Assembly: GCA_012729375.1 (NCBI GenBank)
Contig: JAAYDE010000099.1
Coordinates: 1-64,000, forward strand
Source of the DNA: Deltaproteobacteria bacterium
GTDB taxonomy: Bacteria; Desulfobacterota; Desulfuromonadia; Desulfuromonadales; JAAYDE01
Reading direction: 5' to 3'
Length of the DNA stretch: 64,000 bases
This document shows, one piece after another, positions 31,613 through 40,704 of this stretch. Both the position numbers and the translations under genes were made by a program. The notes beneath the pieces were generated by a model. The model saw only the letters and a program-made list of their open reading frames with translations. It was not told where the DNA came from and did no database searches. Position 1 is the first letter of the stretch. Each line of letters starts with the position of its first letter.

Positions 31613-32088
31613 TGCAATGTCCTGAGGCTGGTGTTTTTGTATATTAAAAGATCATCCATGACCTTAAATTATTTGGCATCGGGGCAATTGCCTGCAGACT
31701 GTTACGGAGACCAGGGGATAATCCTTTCTATTGATGAATCGGATCCTTCATCGATTCACCATTTGCATGAAAAACCAACGACAATCTTTCAGCTTCCATG
31801 GCCATCTGCGGGGCGCTTCAACAGATCGGCGTTCCATCCAGATCATTTGCAAAAATTGATCCGGGAAATAATCCCCAGGTCAATTTTTTGGCTGAACAAA
31901 ACAGTAACTAATGAATTATGACAAAAAGGAAAAGGCGGCGTCTACATATTCTACAGGGAAATCCCTGAAAATCCTGCTTGTAAATTTTTTTGAATCGCTG
32001 GGAATGAATCCCCGGCTTGGCGATGGATGTGAGGCTGCTCCAGGCGTTCCCCATTGTTAACCGAGTAATAATTTTGTGGACATGGACA

Positions 32089-32787
32089 TCACTGGCGCTT
32101 CGCTCCCAAAACCAAATCAATGCTCTTGCCCCGCCAGGACAGGCGAACCCGATCGGGGAGGATCTTTTCAACCTTGGCCCCAAGGATAAAATCTCCTTCG
32201 GTAACAGGCCGGTTGTTGATGATGGCCAAAGAATTGTTCCGGCCTTGCTCGAAGGCGATTCCCGCCAACAACAAGGAAGGGGGCTTGTTTTGGGGTGTTT
32301 CCATCGCTTTATGCGGGGTTTTTTTCGGCTCCCCGGTGTTTGGAGAAAATTCTTTATCGGCAACCGGCACCAATGAGGTGGCGGACTCGGTGGATTGTTT
32401 TTTGCCGGTTTTCGCAAGGGGATTGAAACCGGTTGCGGAAGAGGGCTCATCCGTCAAGACGACCTCCCGGAAAGAGCTGGATGGGGTTGCGGCGGCCGAA
32501 GCGGCCCCGGGTGCGGATAGGACGGGCGGCTGCCCCGGATGGCTCCCTGATGGTTGATGGAGGGGAACGGGTTGCCAAAAGAAAACCCAAAAAACACTCC
32601 CCGCCACCAGAAAACAGGCAGCCAGGGCCACCCCGATCAACGCCAGCAAGCCGAAAGGAAGCCTTTTCCTCCGGTCTGTTAAAGGATCAACAGCGCGGAG
32701 GATTTCGATTTTGATAGGGACTGTTTCATCGCTTTGGCCGGCTCTTTCACGATCGAACTTTTTGAGGGCTTCGAGAATCGAACTCAT
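32089..32787 (-). CDS. gspB: GspB-type general secretion assembly protein
   Basis: MSSILEALKKFDRER, one TM, C-terminal GIAFEQGRNNSLAIINNRPVTEGDFILGAKVEKILPDRVRLSWRG. Confidence 0.83.
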   Translation of the reverse strand: MSSILEALKKFDRERAGQSDETVPIKIEILRAVDPLTDRRKRLPFGLLALIGVALAACFLVAGSVFWVFFWQPVPLHQPSGSHPGQPPVLSAPGAASAAATPSSSFREVVLTDEPSSATGFNPLAKTGKKQSTESATSLVPVADKEFSPNTGEPKKTPHKAMETPQNKPPSLLLAGIAFEQGRNNSLAIINNRPVTEGDFILGAKVEKILPDRVRLSWRGKSIDLVLGAKRQ

Positions 32788-34472
32788 GGCGGGTTTCCTT
32801 CGGCGGCGGCAAGCTTCAGGCGGGGTGGCTGGAAAACGTCGCTTTGCTGGTAAAGAAGAATCAACAACGGCTCATTGATCCCACCGCTTTGAGCCAACCC
32901 CTGGTGGCGGCGGAAAAGCCTTATCCCTTCCCGGGTCGGCTCATCGTATAGACCGGTTTCGTTGCCCTGAAAAAACGCGGCTTTATGCAAAAGATTCTGT
33001 AATCCGGCGAGGTCGGCGGACCTTCGCCCATCTGCCCTGGGGCGATATATGCCGCGATAATCCTTCCAAAAAATCAAAGCACGCCCCGACCAAAGGCCTT
33101 TCACCTCGGCAACTGAAAGATGGTCGCTGCCGGCTAGGGAAGGCGCAATATAGATCCTTCCCTCATCCACGACGGTTACGGCCAGATAGCGTTTTTCCTG
33201 AAGTCCGGGCAGTGTCACCTCCAAAATGGCTGGGGTGTTATAAACCAGCAATTCCTCCAGGGAGGGATCGGCTATCCATACCTCCAACCCCCGCCGTTGG
33301 GCCGCTTCCACCAGTTGCTGAAAATAGGGGATTGCGACAAACCAACTTCCCAGTTTCCTCACCCCCCAGCGGTTGGCGACGGCATCAAAAGCGGCTCTGG
33401 CGCTTTCCCCTTCGGAGCGGACGGCCAACCCCAGGCGAAATTTCTCGATTTCGCCGGCCAGGCCGTCCTTTGCCCCGGATGGGGGAACAGGACAAGCCTG
33501 CAGAAGGGCGTTGCCGTCCGCAGCGGTTCCGGCCAGGGGTTTTTCTCCCGGCGGGATTTGACGACTCCCATAGCCGATCACCATCCCCAGGCCGACAAAA
33601 ACAGCGGCAGCCAAAACGGTGCCCCAAAGCCAGCGGCCCAGAGGGAACCGCGCCGAGGAAACCCAGCCCAGCTCGTGAACGGCGTCACGGATAGTCTCCG
33701 GACCGATGGCGGGATTTTCCCTGGTATAGGCGATGAGCAACGCCCGATCACAAAGCGTATTGATAAGTCGCGGATATCCTTTCGAAAATTTATAGATATT
33801 GGTCAACGCCGGGAGCGGGAAAAGATCCCGGTCGGGGCAACCGGCGAGGCGCAGGCGATGGCGGACATACGCACAGCTATCCTCGAAATCAACGGGATCC
33901 AGGTGAAAACGGACGGAAATTCGTTGGCTGAGCTGCACAAGCTCGGCACGTTGCAGAAGATCGGCCAGCTCCGGTTGTCCGACGAGAAGGATCTGGATGA
34001 GTTTTTCCCTGTCGGTCTCCAGGTTGGACAGAAGGCGGATTTCTTCAAGGGTTTCGGGACTCAGGTTCTGGGCCTCGTCAATGACCAGGAGGACGCTGCG
34101 CCCGGTCCCGTTTTCTTCGAGGAGAAAACGGTTGAGACGATCAAAGAGCAAAACCCGGCTCTCCCCGTGATCCTCCAGGGCAAACTCCCGGCAGACAGCA
34201 TGAAGCATTTCCTGAGGATTCAGCCTGGGATTGAAAAGATAGGCGATTTTGTAGACAGCGGGGTTGAGGTGAGCGAAAAAGGCGCGTAAAAGTGTGGTTT
34301 TGCCGGTGCCGATCTCTCCCGTCAGGGCGACGAAGCCACAGCGCCGTTCGACACCGTAGAGAAGATGGGCAAAGGCTTCCCGATGGTTTTTGCTGAGGAA
34401 AAGGAAGGCCGGATCCGGCGTTACCCAAAACGGTTCTTCGTCGAATCCGAAGAATGACAGATAGGGGACCAT
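32784..34472 (-). CDS. gspA: ExeA/GspA-type AAA ATPase with a peptidoglycan-binding domain
   Basis: YLSFFGFDEEPFWVTPDPAFLFLSKNHREAFAHLLYGV, GEIGTGKTTLLR, LVIDEAQNLSPETLEEIRLLSNLE; C-terminal PG_binding_1-like region. Confidence 0.9.
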   Translation of the reverse strand: MVPYLSFFGFDEEPFWVTPDPAFLFLSKNHREAFAHLLYGVERRCGFVALTGEIGTGKTTLLRAFFAHLNPAVYKIAYLFNPRLNPQEMLHAVCREFALEDHGESRVLLFDRLNRFLLEENGTGRSVLLVIDEAQNLSPETLEEIRLLSNLETDREKLIQILLVGQPELADLLQRAELVQLSQRISVRFHLDPVDFEDSCAYVRHRLRLAGCPDRDLFPLPALTNIYKFSKGYPRLINTLCDRALLIAYTRENPAIGPETIRDAVHELGWVSSARFPLGRWLWGTVLAAAVFVGLGMVIGYGSRQIPPGEKPLAGTAADGNALLQACPVPPSGAKDGLAGEIEKFRLGLAVRSEGESARAAFDAVANRWGVRKLGSWFVAIPYFQQLVEAAQRRGLEVWIADPSLEELLVYNTPAILEVTLPGLQEKRYLAVTVVDEGRIYIAPSLAGSDHLSVAEVKGLWSGRALIFWKDYRGIYRPRADGRRSADLAGLQNLLHKAAFFQGNETGLYDEPTREGIRLFRRHQGLAQSGGINEPLLILLYQQSDVFQPPRLKLAAAEGNPP

Positions 34473-34503
34473 TTTCCTCCTGCCATGACGCCGAGAAACT
34501 TTC

Positions 34504-35643
34504 TTACGCCCGCTCGAAAGGTTCAAAAAGCTTGCGGTATTCGTCCATTGCGTAACGGTCGGTCATATCGGCGATGTAATCGCAGATGACCCGTTCCTTG
34601 CCGAAGCGTTCGATCCGCTGCTGGTAGTTCCCCGGCAACAGGGAGGGATGGGCGGCATAGCTATCAAAGATGCGGATGATAAAAAATTCCGCCTTGATTC
34701 TCATCCTTTCAACCATGAAATGACGATAGAGGTATTTGCGCAGAAAGGACTTGAGTTGCTGGGTCTGGGCCAGTGTTTCCGGGTGAAAGGCGAGCAGGCG
34801 CGCCGGAGCCTGGCGGACGTCGGCCAGGGAAAGGATCCCCTGGGCGGCAAGATTTCGGCGGGTATGGTCGACAACATCGTCGATGAGGGCGCCGATCAAA
34901 TAGCTGATGGTCTGGTAAACATGGCGCCTTTCGTCCAGGCTCGGATATTTTTTCCCCACCATGTCGAAGGTCTCTTTCCAGATTTCCACCTTTTCCAGTT
35001 GTTCCAGGGTGATGTAGCCGGCCTTGAGGCCATCGTCGATGTCGTGATTGTTGTAGGCAATTTCATCCGCAACGTCGATGATCTGGGCTTCCAGAGGTGG
35101 ACGCAGGCCGCGGAAATATTCCTTTTCATCGAGGAGGTCGCAATTCTCGTAGCGGGGAGAATGCTTGATGATACCTTCCCGGGTTTCCCAGGTCAGGTTG
35201 AGGCCGTTAAAGCACGGATAACGCTCCTCAAGTTCCTCGACCACCCGCAGGGACTGCCGGTTGTGGTCGAAGCCGCCGAAATCCTTCATCAGCCGGTTGA
35301 GGACCTCCTCCCCGGTGTGCCCGAAAGGAGTGTGGCCGAGATCGTGGGACAGGGAAAGAGCCTCGACCAGATCCTCATTGAGATGCAACCGGGTGGCGAT
35401 GCCTCTGGCGATCTGGGCGACCTCCAGAGAGTGGGTCAGGCGGGTCCGGTAATAGTCCCCTTCATGGTTGACAAAAACCTGGGTCTTGTATTCCAGACGG
35501 CGAAAAGCGGCGCAATGGATAATCCGGTCCCGGTCCCGCTGAAAGGCGGGACGATCATCCTTGTAGGACTCGAGGTGGCGCCGGCCAAGGCTGCGATCGC
35601 TGCGGGCGGCATAGGGCGCCAGCTCCGTTCTCTCCATCGGCAT
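34504..35643 (-). CDS. Deoxyguanosinetriphosphate triphosphohydrolase-like protein
   Basis: HCAAFRRLEYKTQVFVNHEGDYYRTRLTHSLEVAQIAR, LSHDLGHTPFGHTGE (HD). Confidence 0.95.
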   Translation of the reverse strand: MPMERTELAPYAARSDRSLGRRHLESYKDDRPAFQRDRDRIIHCAAFRRLEYKTQVFVNHEGDYYRTRLTHSLEVAQIARGIATRLHLNEDLVEALSLSHDLGHTPFGHTGEEVLNRLMKDFGGFDHNRQSLRVVEELEERYPCFNGLNLTWETREGIIKHSPRYENCDLLDEKEYFRGLRPPLEAQIIDVADEIAYNNHDIDDGLKAGYITLEQLEKVEIWKETFDMVGKKYPSLDERRHVYQTISYLIGALIDDVVDHTRRNLAAQGILSLADVRQAPARLLAFHPETLAQTQQLKSFLRKYLYRHFMVERMRIKAEFFIIRIFDSYAAHPSLLPGNYQQRIERFGKERVICDYIADMTDRYAMDEYRKLFEPFERA

Positions 35644-35822
35644 CACTCCCTTGCTTGATAAAATCCCTGATTTCAAGGCATTGAGAACATACTATAACAC
35701 CAAGGAGAAGCCCTTCAAAAGGGCGAATTGACCTTGACGGGGTATTCTCTTTCTGTTAATTTTTTTCAAGTATTTTCATGATGTTCAAAAGGTTTTGAAG
35801 GATCCGGGGAGGGGTTTTCGGC

Positions 35823-36395
35823 TTGCGTGTCATCAGCGGCTCCGCCAAGGGAAGGATTTTGGCCGGTTTTTCGGGGCGGGACATCAGGCCCACTTCCGAT
35901 CGCATCCGTGAAGCGATTTTCAGCATCCTCTACAGCCGTCTCGGCTCCCTGGCGGGGAAAAAAGTGCTGGATATCTTCGCCGGCACCGGCGCCATGGGCA
36001 TTGAAGCCTTAAGTCGCGGTGCCGCCGAAGCCTTTTTCGTGGAGAACAACCGCCAGGCCATCGCTCTGATCCGGGGCAATCTGGCCCATTGCCGGCTGGA
36101 AAGCAAAGCCCGCATCCTGGCGGAAGAGGCCGCCGCGGCCCTTTTCCGCCTCAGCGGTGCCCGGTTCGATCTCGTCTTTATCGATCCCCCTTACGGGAAA
36201 GGGCTTGTGCCCCTTGTTTTGACTATGATTGACGGGAAAAAACTGTTGGCGGAAGATGGCGTCATCTGCGCCGAAGCCGGCAAAGCGGACCCGGTCCCGG
36301 AAACGGTCGGCCCCCTGATCCGTTTAAAGATGAGTCCCTATACCTCGACCGTGATCCATTTTTTCGGCCACGCTCCGGAAAAGGATTGGGGATGA
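35823..36395 (+). CDS. rsmD: 16S rRNA (guanine966-N2)-methyltransferase
   Basis: [13 protein letters not shown] (TTG start), [45 protein letters not shown]. Confidence 0.95.
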   Translation: MRVISGSAKGRILAGFSGRDIRPTSDRIREAIFSILYSRLGSLAGKKVLDIFAGTGAMGIEALSRGAAEAFFVENNRQAIALIRGNLAHCRLESKARILAEEAAAALFRLSGARFDLVFIDPPYGKGLVPLVLTMIDGKKLLAEDGVICAEAGKADPVPETVGPLIRLKMSPYTSTVIHFFGHAPEKDWG

Positions 36396-36913
36396 AAAAA
36401 TCGATCGCCGTCTACCCGGGATCCTTTGACCCGATCACCTTGGGGCACCTCGATATCATCGAGAGGGGCCTGGAGATTTTCGACCGGCTTATTGTTGCGG
36501 TGGCCCGCAATACGGGGAAGACCCCTCTGTTCACCATGGAAGAGCGCCTTGATCTGGCGCGAAGAGCGCTGGGAACCAACCCACGCCTCGAGGTGGATAC
36601 CTTTGACGGCCTTCTGGTCGATTACATCCGCAGTCGGGGGGCCCATGTCATTCTTCGGGGCCTGCGGGCGGTTTCGGACTTTGAATATGAATTTCAGGTG
36701 GCCCAGACCAACCATCAACTGGACCGGGGCATTGAAACCCTTTTTCTGATGACCTCCATCCCCTATGCGTTTCTCAGTTCCTCCGTGGTCAAAGAGGTGG
36801 CCAGCCACCACGGACCTGTCGATTCCTTTGTCCCGCCGGTGGTGAAAAAGGCCCTGGAAGAAAAATTTGCCCCGGAAAACATTCCACCCAAGGAAGCCCG
36901 CCATGATCCATAA
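36392..36913 (+). CDS. coaD: Pantetheine-phosphate adenylyltransferase
   Basis: [46 protein letters not shown]. Confidence 0.97.
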   Translation: MKKSIAVYPGSFDPITLGHLDIIERGLEIFDRLIVAVARNTGKTPLFTMEERLDLARRALGTNPRLEVDTFDGLLVDYIRSRGAHVILRGLRAVSDFEYEFQVAQTNHQLDRGIETLFLMTSIPYAFLSSSVVKEVASHHGPVDSFVPPVVKKALEEKFAPENIPPKEARHDP

Positions 36914-37100
36914 AGAAATGACCCTGGAAGAGATCGCCCGCCACTATCCCCAAACCCTCGAGGTTTTCAAGCGTTTCGGCCTCGATTGCTTCGACTGCCA
37001 GCTGGCTTCCCTCGGTTCCCTGGAGCACTGCGCCGAGTTCCATGATCTCGATATCCAAAAACTCGTCAACGAACTGAATGCGGCCATCGGCAAAGGTTAG
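36903..37100 (+). CDS. DUF1858-like small redox-disulfide protein
   Basis: [54 protein letters not shown]. Confidence 0.8.
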   Translation: MIHKEMTLEEIARHYPQTLEVFKRFGLDCFDCQLASLGSLEHCAEFHDLDIQKLVNELNAAIGKG

Positions 37101-37837
37101 CCGCCCTCTTGTCCCTCTTCTTCATGCCACGTCTCCAGCGCCTCCAGAAGGCGGCCCAGGGCTGAAACCACCAGCGTCTCGATCTGCCTGCCCTTGCCAG
37201 CATCGGCCGCTCCGGGGTCTCCCCATACGCCTCCCGGCCAGCAACGACGCTTGTCGCGCACCAGAATGCCCTTTGGAAAATTGGGGAATTCCCGTACCCC
37301 CTTGCCCTTGACCAGGTGGGGATGGGAATGGAGCATACGCGACGTCTCGATTTCGCCGGCGTGGGCATCCCCCGGTGTCGCGATGATGTGTCTCCCCTCT
37401 TCGGCCGCCAGATGATACTCGGTGACGGCGGCGATGCGGATATCCGCAAATCGCTTCAGCAATTCTTCTCCGGCATCGACCAGGGCGGAAAAATGGGTTC
37501 CCCCCGCGTGTCCGGTCAGCAGGATGAAATCGCGCAGCCCCTGTTCCCGCAGAGAGGTGACGATATCCAGGGTAAGGGCCTTGAGGGTGGCGGTGGAGAT
37601 GGTAACGGTGCCGGGGTGACGGGAGGTAGAACGACAGACTCCGTAATGGATCGGCGGGGCGACAAAGACAGGGCGCTGCTCGGCCAATCTGGCCGCCACT
37701 TCCATGGCCTGCAGGGTGTCCGTGGAGAGGGGCAGATGGCTGCCGTGTTCTTCCGTGGCACCAAAGGGGATGATGACGCTGCGGGTTTTCATCAGGCCGG
37801 CTGCGAATTCGGTCATGGTGATATCGGTCAACAGCAT
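37097..37837 (-). CDS. Creatininase family protein
   Basis: VIIPFGATEEHGSHLPLSTDT, LTGHAGGTHF, GDAHAGEIETSRML. Confidence 0.92.
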   Translation of the reverse strand: MLLTDITMTEFAAGLMKTRSVIIPFGATEEHGSHLPLSTDTLQAMEVAARLAEQRPVFVAPPIHYGVCRSTSRHPGTVTISTATLKALTLDIVTSLREQGLRDFILLTGHAGGTHFSALVDAGEELLKRFADIRIAAVTEYHLAAEEGRHIIATPGDAHAGEIETSRMLHSHPHLVKGKGVREFPNFPKGILVRDKRRCWPGGVWGDPGAADAGKGRQIETLVVSALGRLLEALETWHEEEGQEGG

Positions 37838-38000
37838 GGTGCTTCTCCTTGTTTCCTTCCGGCACGGGAAATGCCCCGGCGACAAGACAAATCCTCAAAA
37901 CAGGTTATCTTATCATAGAAGGCCATAAATCGGCCAAAGGCCAGATCCCTTTTGCCACAAAAGCCCTGGCCACCGGGCCGGAAAATTCTAAACTTTTACG

Positions 38001-38028
38001 TTGACTTTGAATCCGAAATATTTAGAAT
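38001..38028 (+). promoter_or_regulatory. Candidate promoter of the polyamine operon
   Basis: TTGACT - 16 nt - TAGAAT. Confidence 0.5.
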
Positions 38029-38302
38029 TCGCAACTGTTTTTTACTTTTAGGGCTGTGGATCGGGGCCGCCCGACGGCACCGGGAAAAGGGTCTTGAAAT
38101 CGACCCGGCAACGGGGAAGTTTGCTCCCGGTGAACCTCGTTTCCGGCTGTGCGGTTGGCAAAAGGCGGGTTTCTTCTCCTTTCACCGTCACCCTTGGGCA
38201 CGCAGGGACGGCGGCGGAATTGACAAAACGTTGCGAACCTTGCCGCGGTGCCAAACAATCGGTTTGTTCGGGAAGCCTGCCCAACCTTTTTACGAAAGGA
38301 CG

Positions 38303-39511
38303 ATGAAGATGAGCAAGGTACTGATTATCGGGGCCGGTGGGGTCGGTCGCGTCGTCGTTCACAAATGCGTCCAGGCCAAGGATGTTTTCAGCGCCATCAC
38401 CCTGGCCTCGCGAACCAAGGCCAAATGCGATGCCATCGCCGCCGAAATAGCCCATTTTCCCATTGCCACCGCCCAGGTGGATGCCGACAATATCGTTGAA
38501 ACGGCGGCGCTGATCCGCCGCGAAAAGCCGAATCTGGTCCTCAACGTCGCCCTTCCCTACCAGGATCTGGCCATTATGGAGGCCTGCCTTGAAACCGGTG
38601 TGGACTATCTCGATACCGCCAATTACGAACCCCGCGACACGGCCAAGTTCGAATACCATTGGCAATGGAACTACCAAGACCGTTTCCGCGATGCGGGGAT
38701 CATGGCCCTTCTCGGCAGCGGCTTCGATCCGGGGGTGACCAACGTCTATACGGCCCTGGCCGCCAAAAAATATCTCGATGTGATCGAGGAAATCGACATC
38801 ATCGACGCCAATGCCGGCAGCCACGGCCAACCTTTCGCCACCAACTTCAATCCGGAGATCAATATCCGCGAGGTGACCGCTCTCTGCCGCCACTGGCAGG
38901 ACGGACGCTGGATCGAAACCCCGGCCCTGGCCACCAAAAGGTCCTTTGATTTCCCCGATGGCATCGGGCCGATGAACATCTATCGGATGTATCACGAGGA
39001 GATGGAATCCCTGGTCAAGCATTTTCCTTCCATCCGCAAGGCCCAGTTCTGGATGACCTTCTCCGACAACTACCTGAAACATCTCGAGGTGCTTCAGAAC
39101 GTCGGCATGACCCGCATCGACGAGGTTGAGTTTCAAGGGCAAAAGATCGTCCCCCTGCAGTTTCTCAAGGCGGTTCTTCCCGACCCCGGCAGCCTCGGCC
39201 CGCTGACCAAAGGTAAAACCTGCATCGGCGTGGTCGCCAAAGGGATCCGCGGGGGCAGGAAAAAACAGGTCTATATTTACAATATCTGCGACCATCAGGT
39301 GGCCTTCAAGGAGACCAACTCCCAGGCCATCAGCTACACCACCGGCGTGCCGGCTGTTACCGGCGCCATCATGATGCTGACCGGGGCCTGGCATAAACCC
39401 GGCGTCTGGAACATGGAGCAGTTCGATCCGGAACCGTTCCTGGAAAGGCTTGCCGTGCTGGGGCTGCCGACCCAAATCAGGGAAGACGACCAATGGCTGC
39501 AACTGACCTGA
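38303..39511 (+). CDS. Carboxynorspermidine synthase / saccharopine dehydrogenase family
   Basis: MSKVLIIGAGGVGRVVVHKC; GVDYLDTANYEPRDTAKFEYHWQWNYQDRF; GSGFDPGVTNVYTA; next to nspC. Confidence 0.92.
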   Translation: MKMSKVLIIGAGGVGRVVVHKCVQAKDVFSAITLASRTKAKCDAIAAEIAHFPIATAQVDADNIVETAALIRREKPNLVLNVALPYQDLAIMEACLETGVDYLDTANYEPRDTAKFEYHWQWNYQDRFRDAGIMALLGSGFDPGVTNVYTALAAKKYLDVIEEIDIIDANAGSHGQPFATNFNPEINIREVTALCRHWQDGRWIETPALATKRSFDFPDGIGPMNIYRMYHEEMESLVKHFPSIRKAQFWMTFSDNYLKHLEVLQNVGMTRIDEVEFQGQKIVPLQFLKAVLPDPGSLGPLTKGKTCIGVVAKGIRGGRKKQVYIYNICDHQVAFKETNSQAISYTTGVPAVTGAIMMLTGAWHKPGVWNMEQFDPEPFLERLAVLGLPTQIREDDQWLQLT

Positions 39512-40665
39512 GGCCTCCTTTGCATGTAAGGGAGATGGCCCGCCTCGCCCCTTCCCCGGCCTTCGTCATCGATCTGGGCAGGCTGCGCCACAATCTCGCC
39601 ATTCTGGAGGATGTGCGGCGGCACAGCGGTGCCAAGATTCTGTTGGCCCTTAAAGCTTTCGCCATGTGGAGCCTCTTTCCTCTGATTCGGCGGAGTCTCG
39701 ACGGCGTTTGTGCCAGTTCCCCTTGGGAGGCCCGGCTTGGTCATGAGGAGTTCGGCGGGGAGGTGCATTCCTTCGCCGCCGCCCTGAAAACGGAAGAGGT
39801 CGAGGAGTTGCTGGAAACCTCCAGCCACATCTCCTTCAATTCCTTCAATCAGCTGGAACGTTTCCGGCCCCTCTGGGACCCGCTAAGGCGCCGGGTTTCC
39901 GTCGGTTTGCGGGTCAATCCAGAGCATTCCGAGGGAGCCAACCCCCTTTATGATCCCTGTGCCCCCAATTCCCGATTGGGCATTTGTCGCCGGGAATTCA
40001 CCGGCCGATCCCTGAACGGGGTGGAGGGTCTGCACTTCCACACCCTCTGCGAACAACTTTTTGAACCATTGGAACGCACGGCCCGAGTCTTCGAGGAGAA
40101 ATTCGGCCCCTTTCTTCCCGATATGAAGTGGCTCAATCTCGGCGGCGGCCACCATATCACCCGTGACGGCTACGATATCGCCGGCCTGGTCAAACTGATC
40201 CATCACTTTCGCGACCGCTACGGCGTGGATATCTACCTGGAGCCTGGGGAAGCGGTGGTCATCGGCACCGGCGTTTTGGTCAGCGAGGTTCTCGATGTGG
40301 TGCACAACGGCATGGACATCGCCATCCTCGACGTGTCCGTCACCTGCCACATGCCCGACGTCCTCGAAATGCCCTACCGTCCCGACATCGACAACGGCTA
40401 TGCCGCCGGGGAAAAACCCTACACCTACCGGCTGGCCGGCCCTTCCTGTCTGGCGGGAGATGTCATCGGCGACTGGTCCTTCGAAAAACCCATCTCCCCG
40501 GGAGACCGCCTGACCTTTCTCGACATGGCCCACTATACCATGGTCAAAACCACTACTTTCAACGGTATCCGTCATCCCCATCTGTGCAGCTTCGATCCGC
40601 AAACCGAGGATTTCAAGATTTACCGCAGTTTCACCTTTGCCGATTTCAAGAGCCGCCTTTCCTGA
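39493..40665 (+). CDS. nspC: Carboxynorspermidine decarboxylase
   Basis: SPAFVIDLGRLRHNLAIL, KILLALKAFAMWSLFPLI, GLHFHTLCEQ, WLNLGGGHHITRDGYD. Confidence 0.95.
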   Translation: MAATDLRPPLHVREMARLAPSPAFVIDLGRLRHNLAILEDVRRHSGAKILLALKAFAMWSLFPLIRRSLDGVCASSPWEARLGHEEFGGEVHSFAAALKTEEVEELLETSSHISFNSFNQLERFRPLWDPLRRRVSVGLRVNPEHSEGANPLYDPCAPNSRLGICRREFTGRSLNGVEGLHFHTLCEQLFEPLERTARVFEEKFGPFLPDMKWLNLGGGHHITRDGYDIAGLVKLIHHFRDRYGVDIYLEPGEAVVIGTGVLVSEVLDVVHNGMDIAILDVSVTCHMPDVLEMPYRPDIDNGYAAGEKPYTYRLAGPSCLAGDVIGDWSFEKPISPGDRLTFLDMAHYTMVKTTTFNGIRHPHLCSFDPQTEDFKIYRSFTFADFKSRLS

Positions 40666-40704
40666 TACCAAACCAGGTCCTTTTCACAAAACGGGAATAT
40701 CGCC

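Noticed and set aside
37952-38302. 117-residue in-frame N-terminal extension of CASDH
   Set aside because: Not similar to the family N-terminus; MSKVLIIGAGGVGRVV is the usual start; the open frame is explained by GC-rich sequence.
38094-38306. 70-aa ORF ending in an ATGA overlap with the CASDH gene, possible leader peptide
   Set aside because: TTG start without a convincing ribosome-binding site; no run of regulatory codons; overlaps the candidate structured RNA.
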